From the NCBI GenBank assembly GCA_965202745.1, contig CBDBCB010000018.1:248001-312000 (forward strand): 64,000 nt of DNA, written 5' to 3'. The notes under the pieces were generated by a model. That model worked only from the letters and a program-made list of their open reading frames with translations. It ran no database searches and had not been told where the DNA came from. Source of the DNA: JACKII01 sp965202745 (GTDB lineage: Bacteria > Pseudomonadota > Alphaproteobacteria > Bin95). Both the position numbers and the translations under genes were made by a program. Positions 37,509-47,032 of the stretch are shown here, piece by piece. Each line of letters opens with the position of its first letter. The first letter of the stretch is position 1.

Positions 37509-37866
37509 GGTGCTTCCTCACTTTGTGCTGGAGGAAGCGTGCCGCAGACCGGGGCGGGCGTTTAGTCATGAGCAGTGTTAACGACGAAGGACAAAGCCTG
37601 CTTGTTCATGCCGCCGATCAGAATCGACGTCGCGGAGTTAGGCCCAACCACCAACCGCGCCAGGACACACCGCAGTCGGTTAAGGCGGAATGCATCACCT
37701 CCGGCACTTCCATTATGGCAAACATCAAATAATCAGGATCGAACAATGTATGAGTTTCGTAGGCTCTCGGTTGTCTGGTGTTAAAATTCAAAACGCAATT
37801 AGTAGTTAAGGGCTTGATCCTCTGCGCATTTGATGCTATATATGATGATCAAGACCGCATTGGCCG
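37509..37866. other. Gene-poor stretch upstream of the globin fragment
   Basis: About 360 bp, less GC-rich than the flanks, with several stops in all frames. I see no recognisable protein, RNA or repeat. It probably holds decayed sequence of the missing 5' part of the globin gene and its former neighbour. Confidence 0.5.
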
Positions 37867-38152
37867 ATGGAACTGTCATGGATGCAAACCCTCGGTACGG
37901 CGGTCACCAACCTGCATCAGGTCGATGCCGTCGCGGCTGCAATCCAAGAAATGGGACGCCGGCATGCCGAGTACGGAGTAGAAGCCAGCGCACTACGATG
38001 TTGTCGGCCAGGCACTGCTCGACACGTTGGAAAAAGGCTTGGGTGGCGATTTTACACCCGCCGTCAAAGACGCACGGGCCGAAACGTTTGCGCTGATAGC
38101 AACAACAATGAAAACTGCAGTAGCCGAAATGTTGCAGCCTCCTGCGTCCTAA
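37867..38152 (+). pseudogene. Globin (single-domain bacterial hemoglobin-like), 5'-truncated and frameshifted
   Basis: The segment MQTLGTAVTNLHQVDAVAAA, then RRHAEYGVE and, in the next frame, HYDVVGQALLDTLEKGLGGDF and AETFALIATTMKTAVAEML corresponds to globin helices E/F to H. The proximal His region R-R-H-x-x-Y-G-V is typical of flavohemoglobin-like and neuroglobin-like bacterial globins that handle NO or oxygen. The N-terminal third with the distal pocket is missing, a one-base shift lies near 37985, and the normally conserved Trp of D-A-W-A-E-T-F is CGG (Arg). Clearly dead. Confidence 0.78.
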
Positions 38153-38235
38153 ACGGCGTCTTCAATCCGGATAGCCCCGAGCGGGTATTTTTCTGCTAAG
38201 CTAGCAGAGAACTTTACAGAAGGCTCTCCTCCCCG

Positions 38236-38979
38236 ATGCCCGAAAACCGTCAACGTACACTTCTGCTTACAGGCGCGAGCCGCGGCATTGGCCACGCGAC
38301 GGTAAAGCGCTTCAGCGCCGCTGGCTGGCGCGTACTCACCGTATCGCGCCAGGCATTCAGCGAATATTGCCCATGGGAGGGCGGCGAAGAAAATCACATC
38401 CAACTGGACCTCGCTGACTTGGATGGCCTGCTATCCGCGATAGAGAACATCCGCGCCATGCTGGCCGATGGTCATCTAGACGCCCTGGTCAACAACGCCG
38501 CCATCAGCCCCAAAGGACCCGGCGGCGAGCGCATGGGCATTATGGCCACCGACCCGGCAGCCTGGGCGCAGGTCTTCAATGTCAATTTTTTCTCTTCCAT
38601 CATGCTGGTGCGCGGCCTGATCAATGAGCTTTCAACGGCTAAGGGCTCCGTTATTCACGTTACCTCCATCGCTGGCAGCCGCGTGCATCCCTTTGCTGGA
38701 GCCGCCTATGCCACCTCGAAAGCCGCCCTGGCGGGACTGACGCGCGAGATGGCCTGGGAATTCGGACAGCGCGGCGTTCGCGTCAACGCCATCGCGCCGG
38801 GTGAGATCGACACCTCAATCCTGTCACCGGGCACAGAGGAAATCGTGCAGAACGAGATTCCCCTTCGCCGGTTGGGGACGCCGGAGGAAGTCGCGGCAAC
38901 AATCTATTTCCTGTGCTCTGCGCCCGCATCTTACGTGAATGGTGCGGAGGTACATATCAACGGCGGCCAACACGTTTAG
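38236..38979 (+). CDS. SDR-family oxidoreductase
   Basis: 247 residues, intact. TGASRGIGHA cofactor loop at residues 11-20, NNAAISPKG in the fourth strand, catalytic Ser in VIHVTSIAGS, YATSK as the Tyr/Lys pair, and the C-terminal NGAEVHINGGQHV of the classical (FabG-like) subgroup. AGGCTCTCCTCC-type purines are poor upstream, so the Shine-Dalgarno is weak (GAAGGC). A single gene between the globin fragment and a strong terminator. Likely NAD(P)-dependent reduction of a keto group; the substrate is unknown. Confidence 0.93.
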   Translation: MPENRQRTLLLTGASRGIGHATVKRFSAAGWRVLTVSRQAFSEYCPWEGGEENHIQLDLADLDGLLSAIENIRAMLADGHLDALVNNAAISPKGPGGERMGIMATDPAAWAQVFNVNFFSSIMLVRGLINELSTAKGSVIHVTSIAGSRVHPFAGAAYATSKAALAGLTREMAWEFGQRGVRVNAIAPGEIDTSILSPGTEEIVQNEIPLRRLGTPEEVAATIYFLCSAPASYVNGAEVHINGGQHV

Positions 38980-39098
38980 TATTGGATGATTAATACTAGA
39001 GACATCGGTTGCACTGTTGAAACAACCTCGCTCCGAGTGTATCTATAGTCCTCAGCAGCCCTGGATTGTGTGAGAGTTTACACGACCTTTCGGTTGTC

Positions 39099-39133
39099 GG
39101 AACCCCGGAGTTGCTGCTCCGGGGTTCCTTTTT
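39099..39133 (+). terminator. Rho-independent terminator
   Basis: A perfect 12-bp GC-rich stem (39099-39110 with 39117-39128), loop TTGCTG, followed by five T residues. It lies 120 nt after the SDR stop and ends that transcript, or a short independent RNA beginning near 39050. Confidence 0.93.
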
Positions 39134-39172
39134 GTTGCGCTACCCTTCCGCGGGCAACACAACCATGAGAGT

Positions 39173-39262
39173 TCACACGAGCATCACCACCATCACGGCG
39201 GTCAGGATAACCTGAGCCGCGGTGAGGAGGATCACCACGCGAGTCTCTGAAAAGAGACCCAT
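39173..39262 (-). CDS. 29-residue single-span membrane peptide
   Basis: ATG at 39262 is preceded by a near-perfect Shine-Dalgarno (AAAGGAG, 7 nt spacing) and opens a 29-codon frame ending in TGA. The peptide begins MGLFSETRVVILLTAAQVIL and continues as an unbroken hydrophobic stretch to its end, one transmembrane helix with an acidic/basic N-terminal cap. Such small membrane peptides often regulate or stabilise a neighbouring transporter; the lactate-permease-like gene lies about 100 bp upstream on the same strand, so the peptide could be the last gene of its transcript. No family was recognised. Confidence 0.55.
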   Translation of the reverse strand: MGLFSETRVVILLTAAQVILTAVMVVMLV

Positions 39263-39367
39263 GTGCGCTCCTTTCTGTCGGGCGTTCCGGCAACACGGCG
39301 GTTGCCGGATAGCGCTTCAGCATCAACAGAACGTCTTGCTGCATGATCGTGCCTACAGGGGCGCTTC

Positions 39368-40819
39368 TTAAGAAACTGTTAGCTGTACCCAGCCGCTTGC
39401 AATGACCAAAACCATCCATACGCCGGCGAGCCACAGCCCCGTGCGCAGCGCCGTTCGGTCGTCCTCACGTTGCCGCTCCGGCAAAGCCGCCAACAGGATG
39501 GCAATAATCGGCAGCGATGCCATCGCCGTATGCCCGGCAGCGCTATGCTGCAGTGCTGCAAATAAAGGCCGCAAGCCGAAACTCTCACCGATAGCAGCGG
39601 CGCTCGGCATGAATAGGGCGGCCGCGGGCACTGCACTGCCCGTCACGTAGGCCCCCACCCCCGCCAGAGCAGAAACGATCGCGACAGCCGCAAAGCCACC
39701 TGCCTCCGCCAACTGGCCTGCCAGAGCGCCAATGCCGCCTATCTCCACCAACAGACGCGCCATCACCAGAAATACCGCAATGGTCAGCAGCGCCCGCCAG
39801 GACCGAGAGGCCACGTACGGCAACAGTTGCGGCCCGCCGGCTCGGCGCAGCGCCTTGCCCCACAGAACCAGCCCGGCAACGCCAACGGCCAACAGCGCAA
39901 TGCCGGGGGAAGACATCACCGTCACCGCAACCCGCTCTGTGGCTATCACCGGTGCAAATCCCATACCCGCCAACACCGGCGTCAGCAGCTTCTGCGCGAC
40001 AATGCCGAGAATCAACAGGCCCACAATGCCCAGCGACGGTGCCGCCATCACCCGCCAAACGCCCGCCCGGTTTGGTGCGGTCAGCGCCGCCAAGACCAGG
40101 ACGGCCAACCCGCCGCCGACTCCGGCAACCTCCACGCCTATAGCCCAGTTGGTAACGGCGATCCCCGCAACCAACACCGCGCCCGCTGCGCCAGCAAAGA
40201 GAACAGTCGCAAGACTAGCGCCACGCACAAAGGCCAGGCACGCGAACGGCAGGGCGAAGGCGACAGGGCCGCTGGTCCAAAGATACTCCGCAGCCAGAGC
40301 CTCGATAGGCAGCCCGGCAAGTTCCGCCCCCAAAATGGCCGAAACCGAAAGCCCGCCCCATGGCATCAGGCTCATGCCGATCAGGCCCAGACCAATCGTC
40401 CGCCCCCGGTCATAGAGAGCGGCCAGCAAGGGAATCGTCACCAACAGCGATACGCCGAACCCGGTTAGCGACTCCAGCAGCACGCCAACACCGGTCACCA
40501 CCACAATCGCTGCACGCGGCGGGTCGAGTTCCATGACCTGGATCACTTTGCTAATCGCCGCCAGAGAACCGATCCGTTTGGCAATTTCCACATACAAAAG
40601 GCCCGTCACGATCACGGAGCCCACCAACCCGCAAAGCAGCAGTCCGTCGGCCAGCGCCCGCGGCGGTGCCATCAGGTCTACCGGCGCAAACACGCCGCTA
40701 CCCCACAGCGCCAGCGCAATCGCCAGCGCGATCACCGCTGCCACGAGTCCTCTTTGCCGAAGCCATAAAACGGCAGCAACCACAGCTAGGCATGGTAGCA
40801 AGGCCAATAGGGCAGTCAT
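39368..40819 (-). CDS. L-lactate permease (LctP)-like transporter
   Basis: 483 residues with about 13 membrane spans. LctP-type sequence includes LLESLTGFGVSLLVTIPLLAAL, the conserved E-S-x-T-G-F-G motif of lactate permeases, and GLGLIGMSLMPWGGLSVSA; the second half carries a related repeat ending VTGSAVPAAALFMPS. The family imports lactate or glycolate with protons. ATG 40819 is preferred over the TTG one codon earlier. Divergent from the D-aminoacylase gene, whose ATG lies 100 bp away. Intact. Confidence 0.9.
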   Translation of the reverse strand: MTALLALLPCLAVVAAVLWLRQRGLVAAVIALAIALALWGSGVFAPVDLMAPPRALADGLLLCGLVGSVIVTGLLYVEIAKRIGSLAAISKVIQVMELDPPRAAIVVVTGVGVLLESLTGFGVSLLVTIPLLAALYDRGRTIGLGLIGMSLMPWGGLSVSAILGAELAGLPIEALAAEYLWTSGPVAFALPFACLAFVRGASLATVLFAGAAGAVLVAGIAVTNWAIGVEVAGVGGGLAVLVLAALTAPNRAGVWRVMAAPSLGIVGLLILGIVAQKLLTPVLAGMGFAPVIATERVAVTVMSSPGIALLAVGVAGLVLWGKALRRAGGPQLLPYVASRSWRALLTIAVFLVMARLLVEIGGIGALAGQLAEAGGFAAVAIVSALAGVGAYVTGSAVPAAALFMPSAAAIGESFGLRPLFAALQHSAAGHTAMASLPIIAILLAALPERQREDDRTALRTGLWLAGVWMVLVIASGWVQLTVS

Positions 40820-40919
40820 CAACGTAGCCTTGTGGTTTTGGGTTCCGCCGCTGCATCATCACGACTAAGACTGTCCACCGGTTCAACGATGAGCACCCCG
40901 CCTTTTGGAGCACCATTCG

Positions 40920-42335
40920 ATGACCGGCAAGCCCGACCTCGTAATACGGAACGGCACTCTAGTGGATGGCACAGGCGGTGCCATGCATGAAGCCGACATT
41001 GCCATCCTCGGCGGCCGGATGGCAGCGGTAGGGAATATTCCAGAGCCCGGCAAGGAGGAGATAGACGCGCGCGGCCGGCTGGTCATGCCTGGCTTCGTCG
41101 ATGTGCACACCCACTATGACGCCCAGGTAACGTGGGCGAACCAGATCACTCCACCGTCCTGCAACGGTGTCACAACAGTGTTGATGGACAATTGCGGCGT
41201 CGGCTTTGCGCCTGTCCGGCCAGAGCATCACGACATGCTGATATCCCTGATGGAGGGCGTGGAGGACATCCCGGAAGTCCTGATGCAGGAAGGCCTGCCC
41301 TGGAGCTGGGCCAGCTTCCCCTACTATCTCGACACGCTCGCAGCCCGCCAATACAACGCCGACATCGCCACCCAGGTTCCCCATGCAGCCCTCCGCGTCT
41401 TCGTCATGGGCGAGCGCGGGGCCAATCGCGAAGAACCCACTGCCGACGACCGCGCTGCCATGGCCCGGCTGGCAGCAGAAGGCATTCGGGCGGGCGCGTT
41501 CGGATTTTCCACCTCCCGCCTCTTGCAGCATCGCACGGCAGAGGGCGAGCCCATCCCTTCCTATGGCGCGGCAGAAGCCGAGCTGGCGGAGATCGCCGAC
41601 GCCGTGGCGCAAACCGGCCGGGGCTGGATACAGGTCGTTGGCGATTTTGGCGACGCTATCGACCAGGAATTCGGCCTGTTGACGCGCCTGGCGCAGCGGT
41701 CGGGCCGTCCGTTGACCCTGACCCTGTTGCAAACCCACCGCTTTCCGGCGCAATGGCGCGACCTGCTGGACCGGATCGCCGCTGCCAATGCCGAGGGCCT
41801 GCAGATCACCGGCCAAATCCGCGGACGCCCCACCAGCACCCTGCTGGGCTTTGAACTGTCGGAAAACCCCTTCCTCGGCTGCGCCAGTTGGCAGGAACTT
41901 GCACGGCTCGGCATTGACGCCCGCGTCGCGGCGCTGCGCGATCCCGCCATGCGCGCTCGGCTGCTGGCAGAGCCAGGCGGCACCAGATAAGGCGGTTACG
42001 GGATTGGGAAAACATCTACCCGCTGGACGATCCGCCTAACTATGAGCCCGATGCCAGCGCCAGCATCGCTGCCGAAGCCCGCCGCCAGGGCAAGGAACCT
42101 GCGGAGGTCGCCTATGACCTGATGCTGGAAAAAGACGGACGCAACATCCTCTATCACCCCATGACCAACTATGCGGCCGGCTATATGAGCCCGGTCTACG
42201 AAATGCTACAGCATCCCAACACCTTGATCGGACTGGGCGACGGCGGCGCGCATGTGGGCATCATGTGTGATGCAACCGACATGGCGCACACGCTCAGCCA
42301 CTGGACACGGGACCGGACACGCGGGCCAAAGCACG
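40920..42335 (+). pseudogene. N-acyl-D-amino-acid deacylase (D-aminoacylase family), frameshifted and truncated
   Basis: Amidohydrolase with FVDVHTHYDAQVTWANQ (H-x-H zinc ligands), NCGVGFAPVRPEHHDMLISLMEGVEDIP, the hallmark of this family, and GDGGAHVGIMCDATDMAHTL near the end (catalytic Asp). The frame breaks near 41985 (GGTR, then RLRDWENIYPLDDPPNYEP in another frame). At about 42336 the gene ends abruptly at IS256-type DNA, losing the last ~120 residues. GGAG is 9 nt upstream of ATG 40920. It would have hydrolysed N-acyl-D-amino acids or N-acyl dipeptides, fitting the peptide transporters nearby. Confidence 0.87.
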
Positions 42336-43061
42336 ATATCGGCGGATGGCGTCTATTTCCAGCCAAGGATGGAAGAAAAGCAATGTGTTCTGGTGCTGCT
42401 CGGCGCGGATGAATGGGGCCGAAAGGAGATACTGGGGCTGATCGACGGCTATCGCGAAAGGACCCAAAGCTGGCGCGCGCTCCTGCTCGACCTCAAGTGG
42501 CGCGGCCTCAATCACGCGCCCGATCTCGCGGTAGGCGACGGTGCACTGGGCTTCTGGGCCGCCCTTCGCGCGGTCTTCGGCGCGACCGCAGAACAGCGCT
42601 GCTGGTTCCATAAAACCGGCAATGGGCTGAAGGCAATGCCCCAATCGGTGCAAGCGAAAGCCAAAGGCCCCCTGCACGACATCTGGCAGGTAGAGACGAA
42701 GGCCGAAGCCATGGCGGCCTGCGATTTCTTCATCGAGACCTACGGCGTGAAAGACGAACAAGCGGTAGCCAAATGGATCAAAGACCGTGACGTGCTGCTG
42801 GCCTTCTATGATTTCCCGGCAGAACAGTGGAAACACATCAGAACCACCCATCCCATCGAAAGCGCCTTCGCGACGGTGTGTCACCGGACAGGTAAAACCA
42901 AAGGCTGTCTGAGCTGAAAGACCGCCCTCGCCATGGCGGTCAGGCTCCTGATGTCAGCGCAGGGCACATGGCGAAAGCGCGACGGCGCAAATCGCATGCC
43001 TGGGATAATCCAGGGCATTGCATTCATCGACGGGATCAAACAAATGCAAAACGCCGCCTGA
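42336..43061 (+). mobile_element. IS256-family transposase fragment
   Basis: From SADGVYFQPRMEEKQ onward the sequence is an IS256/mutator-type transposase: VLLGADEWGRKEILGLIDGY, DGALGFWAALRAVFGATAEQ, RCWFHKTGN and TTHPIESAFATVCHRT. TGA at 42915-42917 replaces an expected Arg (LS-R-KTALAMAV), after which the frame continues to a TGA at 43059-43061. The N-terminal ~150 residues are missing. Both flanking genes are truncated exactly at its edges. Confidence 0.85.
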
Positions 43062-43897
43062 TCAAGCCGTCACCAACTTTCGCCATAGCTCCCGACGGTG
43101 CCGACAATCTGCACCCCCTGACAGAGGCACACCGCACCTCGGACGGCTGGCGGATCGAAGGCACCAAGCATTTCGTCACCATGTCGCCACTCGCAACCCA
43201 CGTTGCCACCAACGTGCGCATGCGCGACGCCGACGGCGACTATATCGCAAACGTCCTGTTCCCCATGGATACGCAGGGCGTGCAGCAGCAGAACAATTGG
43301 GATGCGCTCGGCATACGCGCTTCCGGCAGTCAGTCGGTGACGTTCGACAACTGCCTGGTCCCCTACGATGCGCTCCGCAAGATCGGCCCCTGGGGGAAAT
43401 GGAGCACCACGGTCCTCGTCAACCGAACGCTCGCCAACGCGCCGCTGGTTGGGGCCTTTCTGGGCATCGCCGAAGCCGCCTTTGAATATGCGATGGAGGG
43501 ACAACAGAAAAGTCCCAATGCAGCGGACCGCGCCGGCGTTCACCATGCCCTGGCCGAGATGGAGATCGCTCTGGCCACATCACAAAGCATTCTGGCCAGA
43601 TTGGGTGAAGCGCTTGACACCTTCATGGCAGGCTCAAACGGCGGCGCGGATGCTACTTACGAGCAGGGCCACGAGCTGATGAAAGACTACCAATCAGCCA
43701 AATGGGTCGTAAACCAGCACGCGATGGAGGTCGTCAGCTAAGCCATGGACCTGAGCGGCGGCGGCTTCATGGCGGGCAATCCTCTCTCCCACCTTTACCG
43801 GAACGTGCGGGCAGGCCCCTTCATGCAGCCCTACTCCCCCATTGATGCCCGCCAGTATGTGGGGAAAGTACTACTGGGCAGTTTGCCTGAAGAGTGA
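43062..43897 (+). pseudogene. Acyl-CoA dehydrogenase, 5'-truncated with one in-frame stop
   Basis: Acyl-CoA dehydrogenase middle and C-terminal domains: SDGWRIEGTKHFVTMSP (beta-domain), DALGIRASGSQSVTFDNCLV, and the helical C-terminal domain KDYQSAKWVVNQHAMEVV. TAA at 43739-43741 interrupts VVS-AMDLSGGGGFM, where related enzymes have Arg, Lys or Gln; the same frame continues to PLSHLYRNVRAGPFMQPYSP and ends at 43895-43897. The N-terminal alpha-helical domain (~150 residues) has been lost at the IS256 junction. Would have oxidised an acyl-CoA with FAD; dead now. Confidence 0.87.
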
Positions 43898-44009
43898 GGC
43901 CGACAGCACGTATTTCACCAAACGCAGCTTGACGGCTCATTGTTTCTGCCTCCACTCTGTTCATCACTGCCTGTTTTAGCCGCATAAGTTCGGAGCGCTG
44001 GTTTAACTG

Positions 44010-44966
44010 ATGTACACTTATATCGTCAGACGTCTCGGCTTTGGCGCACTCACGGTCTTGGGTGTTTCCATTATCGTGTTCCTGATCATGCGGGTCATGC
44101 CCGGCGATCCATTGACCGCCATATTCGGCCCCGAAGGCATGACGAAGCTGACCGAGGCCCAGCGCGAAAGCTACATGAAGGAACTCGGGCTGACAGACCC
44201 GCTTATCCTGCAATACCTCTATTGGTTGGGTGATATTGCGACCGGCGAACTGGGCCGCTCGTTCTTCCGCGCGGAAAACGTTGGTGAGATGGTGATGCGC
44301 CGCGGCCCGCTTACTGCCTGGATCGCCATCCTGTCCGTTATCCTGTCCTGGTTGATCGGCATTCCCGTTGCCATCATCAGCGCCATGAAGCCAAACAGCG
44401 TTATCGACAACGTGGTCCGCTTTTTCTCCATCGTTAGCATCGCCATTCCGGGTTTCTGGCTCGGCATGCTGATCATTCTGGCCCTGCTGTTCTGGTTCGG
44501 TTACCGGCCGCCGCTGACCGGCGCGTCCATGTTCGAAAACCCCTGGACCACGTTCCAGATGATCATTGGCCCCGCCATCGTGCTGGGACTGGGACAGGCT
44601 GCCTATATTGCCCGCATGGCGCGCTCCACCCTGCTGGAGGTCGTGCGCGAAGATTATGTCCGCACGGCGCGTGCCAAGGGCCTGAACGGCCGGATGGTGG
44701 TGCGCCTGCATGCCTTGCCGAACGCGCTGCTGCCTGTAATCACCCTTTCAGGCATTTTGCTGGGCTTCGTTCTGGCGGGCTCCATCCCGGTTGAGCGGGC
44801 CTTTGGCGTACCCGGCCTGGGCTTCGCCATGTTCACCGCGGTGAACGAGCGGGACATTTTCGTGATGCAAAATCTGGTGTTTATCTACGCACTGGTGTTC
44901 GTGATGCTGAATATCACGGTCGATATCATTATCGCATGGCTGGACCCGAGGATCCGTTACTCATGA
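44010..44966 (+). CDS. Oligopeptide ABC transporter permease (DppB/OppB-like)
   Basis: 318 residues, six spans. MYTYIVRRLGFGALTVLGVS at the N-terminus, the ATPase-contact loop EDYVRTARAKGLNGRMVVRLHAL, and the family C-terminus NITVDIIIAWLDPRIRYS. Its stop overlaps the start of the next permease (ATGA), giving coupling. It forms the inner-membrane channel with the 44963 product. Its ATPases lie downstream on the opposite strand and its binding protein beyond them, an unusual split arrangement for one system. Intact. Confidence 0.95.
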   Translation: MYTYIVRRLGFGALTVLGVSIIVFLIMRVMPGDPLTAIFGPEGMTKLTEAQRESYMKELGLTDPLILQYLYWLGDIATGELGRSFFRAENVGEMVMRRGPLTAWIAILSVILSWLIGIPVAIISAMKPNSVIDNVVRFFSIVSIAIPGFWLGMLIILALLFWFGYRPPLTGASMFENPWTTFQMIIGPAIVLGLGQAAYIARMARSTLLEVVREDYVRTARAKGLNGRMVVRLHALPNALLPVITLSGILLGFVLAGSIPVERAFGVPGLGFAMFTAVNERDIFVMQNLVFIYALVFVMLNITVDIIIAWLDPRIRYS

Positions 44967-45880
44967 GCAGTATTCCCGGAGATATGGAGCCTTCTGCTCA
45001 GCAGCATGTTCCGGCACCGCCGTCATTTCTGTCACGGGCGTGGAGCGGTATTCGCGGGTTCACCCAGCGCTCGCCCATGGCAGCGTTCTGGGGCGTGGTA
45101 TCCATCGCCATCGTCATCATGGCCATCGCTGCACCCGTCCTGGCGCCGCTGGACCCGCTAAAGGCCGACTTCCTCGCCATGGGCAAACCACCGATTGATG
45201 GCCACTACTTCGGCACCGACCAGATCGGCCGCGACACACTCAGCCGAACCATCCATGGCAGCCGCACTTCGCTGATTGTGGCTATTTCCGCCGTGCTGCT
45301 GGGCACAACGCTCGGCTCCATCTGGGGGCTGGCTAGCGGCTTTCTGGGCGGCCGTTTCGACATTATCAGCCAGCGGATCATCGAGTTTCTTCAGGCCTTC
45401 CCGGATTTAATCCTGGCCATGGCGATCGCCATGGCATTGGGGTCTGGCACGACGACGGTCATCATCGCCATTGCCGTAACCCGAATACCATTCGGCGGCA
45501 GAGTCATACGGTCCGTGGTGCTGTCGCTGAAGGAAATGTCGTTCGTTGAGGCCGCCCGTGGCCTTGGAGCCTCCAAGCTCCGCATCATGGCTTTACACAT
45601 CCTGCCGCAATGCATCGCGCCCTTCCTGATCCTGGCGACAACCCATCTGGGCGTTGCCATCATCATTGAGGCATCGCTTGGCTTCCTGGGTGTCGGCATC
45701 CCGCCACCAACGCCGACCTGGGGCAACATGCTGTCGGATGCGCTGAACTCCGGCCTGGTACCACCCTGGTGGCTGGTGCTCTTCCCGGGCCTGGCGATCA
45801 CCATCACCGTGCTGGCCTTTAACCTGTTCGGCGACGGTATCCGCGATGCCCTGGACCCGAGGCTACGCGGGTCGACATAA
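44963..45880 (+). CDS. Oligopeptide ABC transporter permease (DppC/OppC-like)
   Basis: 305 residues. N-terminal cytoplasmic segment, then AAFWGVVSIAIVIMAIAAPV as first span, the GTDQIGRDTLSRTIHGSRTSL region and the coupling loop MSFVEAARGLGASKLRIMALHILPQ. The end FNLFGDGIRDALDPRLRGS is the standard DppC C-terminus. Starts inside the stop of the DppB-like gene (ATG 44963). A hairpin at 45889-45927 probably ends this transcript. Confidence 0.95.
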   Translation: MSSIPGDMEPSAQQHVPAPPSFLSRAWSGIRGFTQRSPMAAFWGVVSIAIVIMAIAAPVLAPLDPLKADFLAMGKPPIDGHYFGTDQIGRDTLSRTIHGSRTSLIVAISAVLLGTTLGSIWGLASGFLGGRFDIISQRIIEFLQAFPDLILAMAIAMALGSGTTTVIIAIAVTRIPFGGRVIRSVVLSLKEMSFVEAARGLGASKLRIMALHILPQCIAPFLILATTHLGVAIIIEASLGFLGVGIPPPTPTWGNMLSDALNSGLVPPWWLVLFPGLAITITVLAFNLFGDGIRDALDPRLRGST

Positions 45881-45888
45881 GGAACGTA

Positions 45889-45927
45889 TTCCCGGCCTGC
45901 GGCTTGCCAGAGCCAAGAGGCCGGGAA
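45889..45927. terminator. Hairpin between convergent transporter genes
   Basis: Ten-bp arms (45889-45898 TTCCCGGCCT and 45918-45927) with a smaller internal hairpin. No long T run on either side, so it may end transcription less efficiently, for both the permease and the convergent ATPase operon. Confidence 0.5.
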
Positions 45928-45987
45928 CTGCGCTAGGGCAGGACAAAGAACAGGTTTCCACCCTGAAACATACTGAACACCCTGATG

Positions 45988-47031
45988 CTACTCCCCCGCA
46001 GGCTTAGCCAGCAGGAAGGTGATGCCACCATCGTGCAGATGACAGGCGGCCAGGTGCCCCGGCCGGACTTCGCGCAACGCAGGCTCATCCGTACGGCAAC
46101 GGGCCATGGCATAAGGGCAACGGGCGTGGAAATGACAGCCGGATGGCGGATTGATCGGGCTGGGCACGTCGCCCTGCAAGATCATGCGACTGCGCGTGCG
46201 GGCTTTTGCGTCCGGGATCGGCACGGCGGACAACAGTGCCTCTGTGTAAGGGTGCAGCGGCATGTCGAACAGGCTGGTTTTGTCCGTCGCCTCCACGATC
46301 CGGCCCAGATACATCACCGCAACCCGGTGGCTGATATGCTCGACCACGGCCAGATCATGGCTGATGAACAGATAGGACAGGCCGAATTCATCCTGCAAAT
46401 CCATCAGCAGGTTGATGATCTGCGCCTGAATGGACACGTCCAAAGCCGAGACCGGCTCATCGCAGACTATCAGTTCCGGATTGACCGCTAGAGCACGGGC
46501 AATACCGATGCGTTGGCGCTGACCACCGGAGAATTCGTGCGCATAAGCGTACATGCGCTCCGGCCGCAGTCCCACTTTCTCGAACAGCCACGCGATACGG
46601 TCACGCTGTTCCTGCTTGGTGCCCACATCGTGGATCACCAGCGGCTCCCCCACCACGGAACCCGCCTGCATGCGGGGGTTGAGAGAGGCATATGGGTCCT
46701 GGAAAATCATCTGCATCTGCCGCCGGTACGGCAGCATGTTTTGATGGTCGAGGCCGGCGATCTCTTCCCCCTTGATACGGATCGAGCCACTGGTGGGGTC
46801 GAACAGCTTCAGCACCGTGCGCCCAACGGTGGATTTCCCACAGCCGGACTCTCCCACCAACCCCAGCGTCTCCCCCGGCTTAATCGAGAACGAAACGCCG
46901 TCGACAGCTTTCACCTGTCCGGCAACGCGGGAGAACGCTCCTTTATAGACAGGGAAATGCTTCTTGAGGTCAGTGACCTCAATCAACGGTTGGCTGCTGC
47001 CGGAAGTGGCGGTTTTGTCTTGGTTCATCAT
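45988..47031 (-). CDS. Oligopeptide ABC transporter ATP-binding protein (OppF/DppF-like)
   Basis: 347 residues. Walker A GESGCGKST, signature SGGQRQRIGIARALA, Walker B LIVCDEPVSALD and H-loop FISHDLAVVEHISHR. The C-terminal oligopeptide-ABC extension has three of the expected Cys residues (GCHFHARCPYAMARC), which in this subfamily bind an iron-sulfur cluster or structural metal. Follows the OppD-like gene by 1 nt. Powers peptide uptake. Intact. Confidence 0.95.
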   Translation of the reverse strand: MMNQDKTATSGSSQPLIEVTDLKKHFPVYKGAFSRVAGQVKAVDGVSFSIKPGETLGLVGESGCGKSTVGRTVLKLFDPTSGSIRIKGEEIAGLDHQNMLPYRRQMQMIFQDPYASLNPRMQAGSVVGEPLVIHDVGTKQEQRDRIAWLFEKVGLRPERMYAYAHEFSGGQRQRIGIARALAVNPELIVCDEPVSALDVSIQAQIINLLMDLQDEFGLSYLFISHDLAVVEHISHRVAVMYLGRIVEATDKTSLFDMPLHPYTEALLSAVPIPDAKARTRSRMILQGDVPSPINPPSGCHFHARCPYAMARCRTDEPALREVRPGHLAACHLHDGGITFLLAKPAGE

Positions 47032-47032
47032 C

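Noticed and set aside
36331..37581. A 416-codon open frame on the plus strand opposite the Rieske oxygenase
   Set aside because: It lies entirely over the oxygenase, whose iron and Rieske motifs are on the other strand. The protein is Arg/His-rich low-complexity sequence typical of shadow frames.
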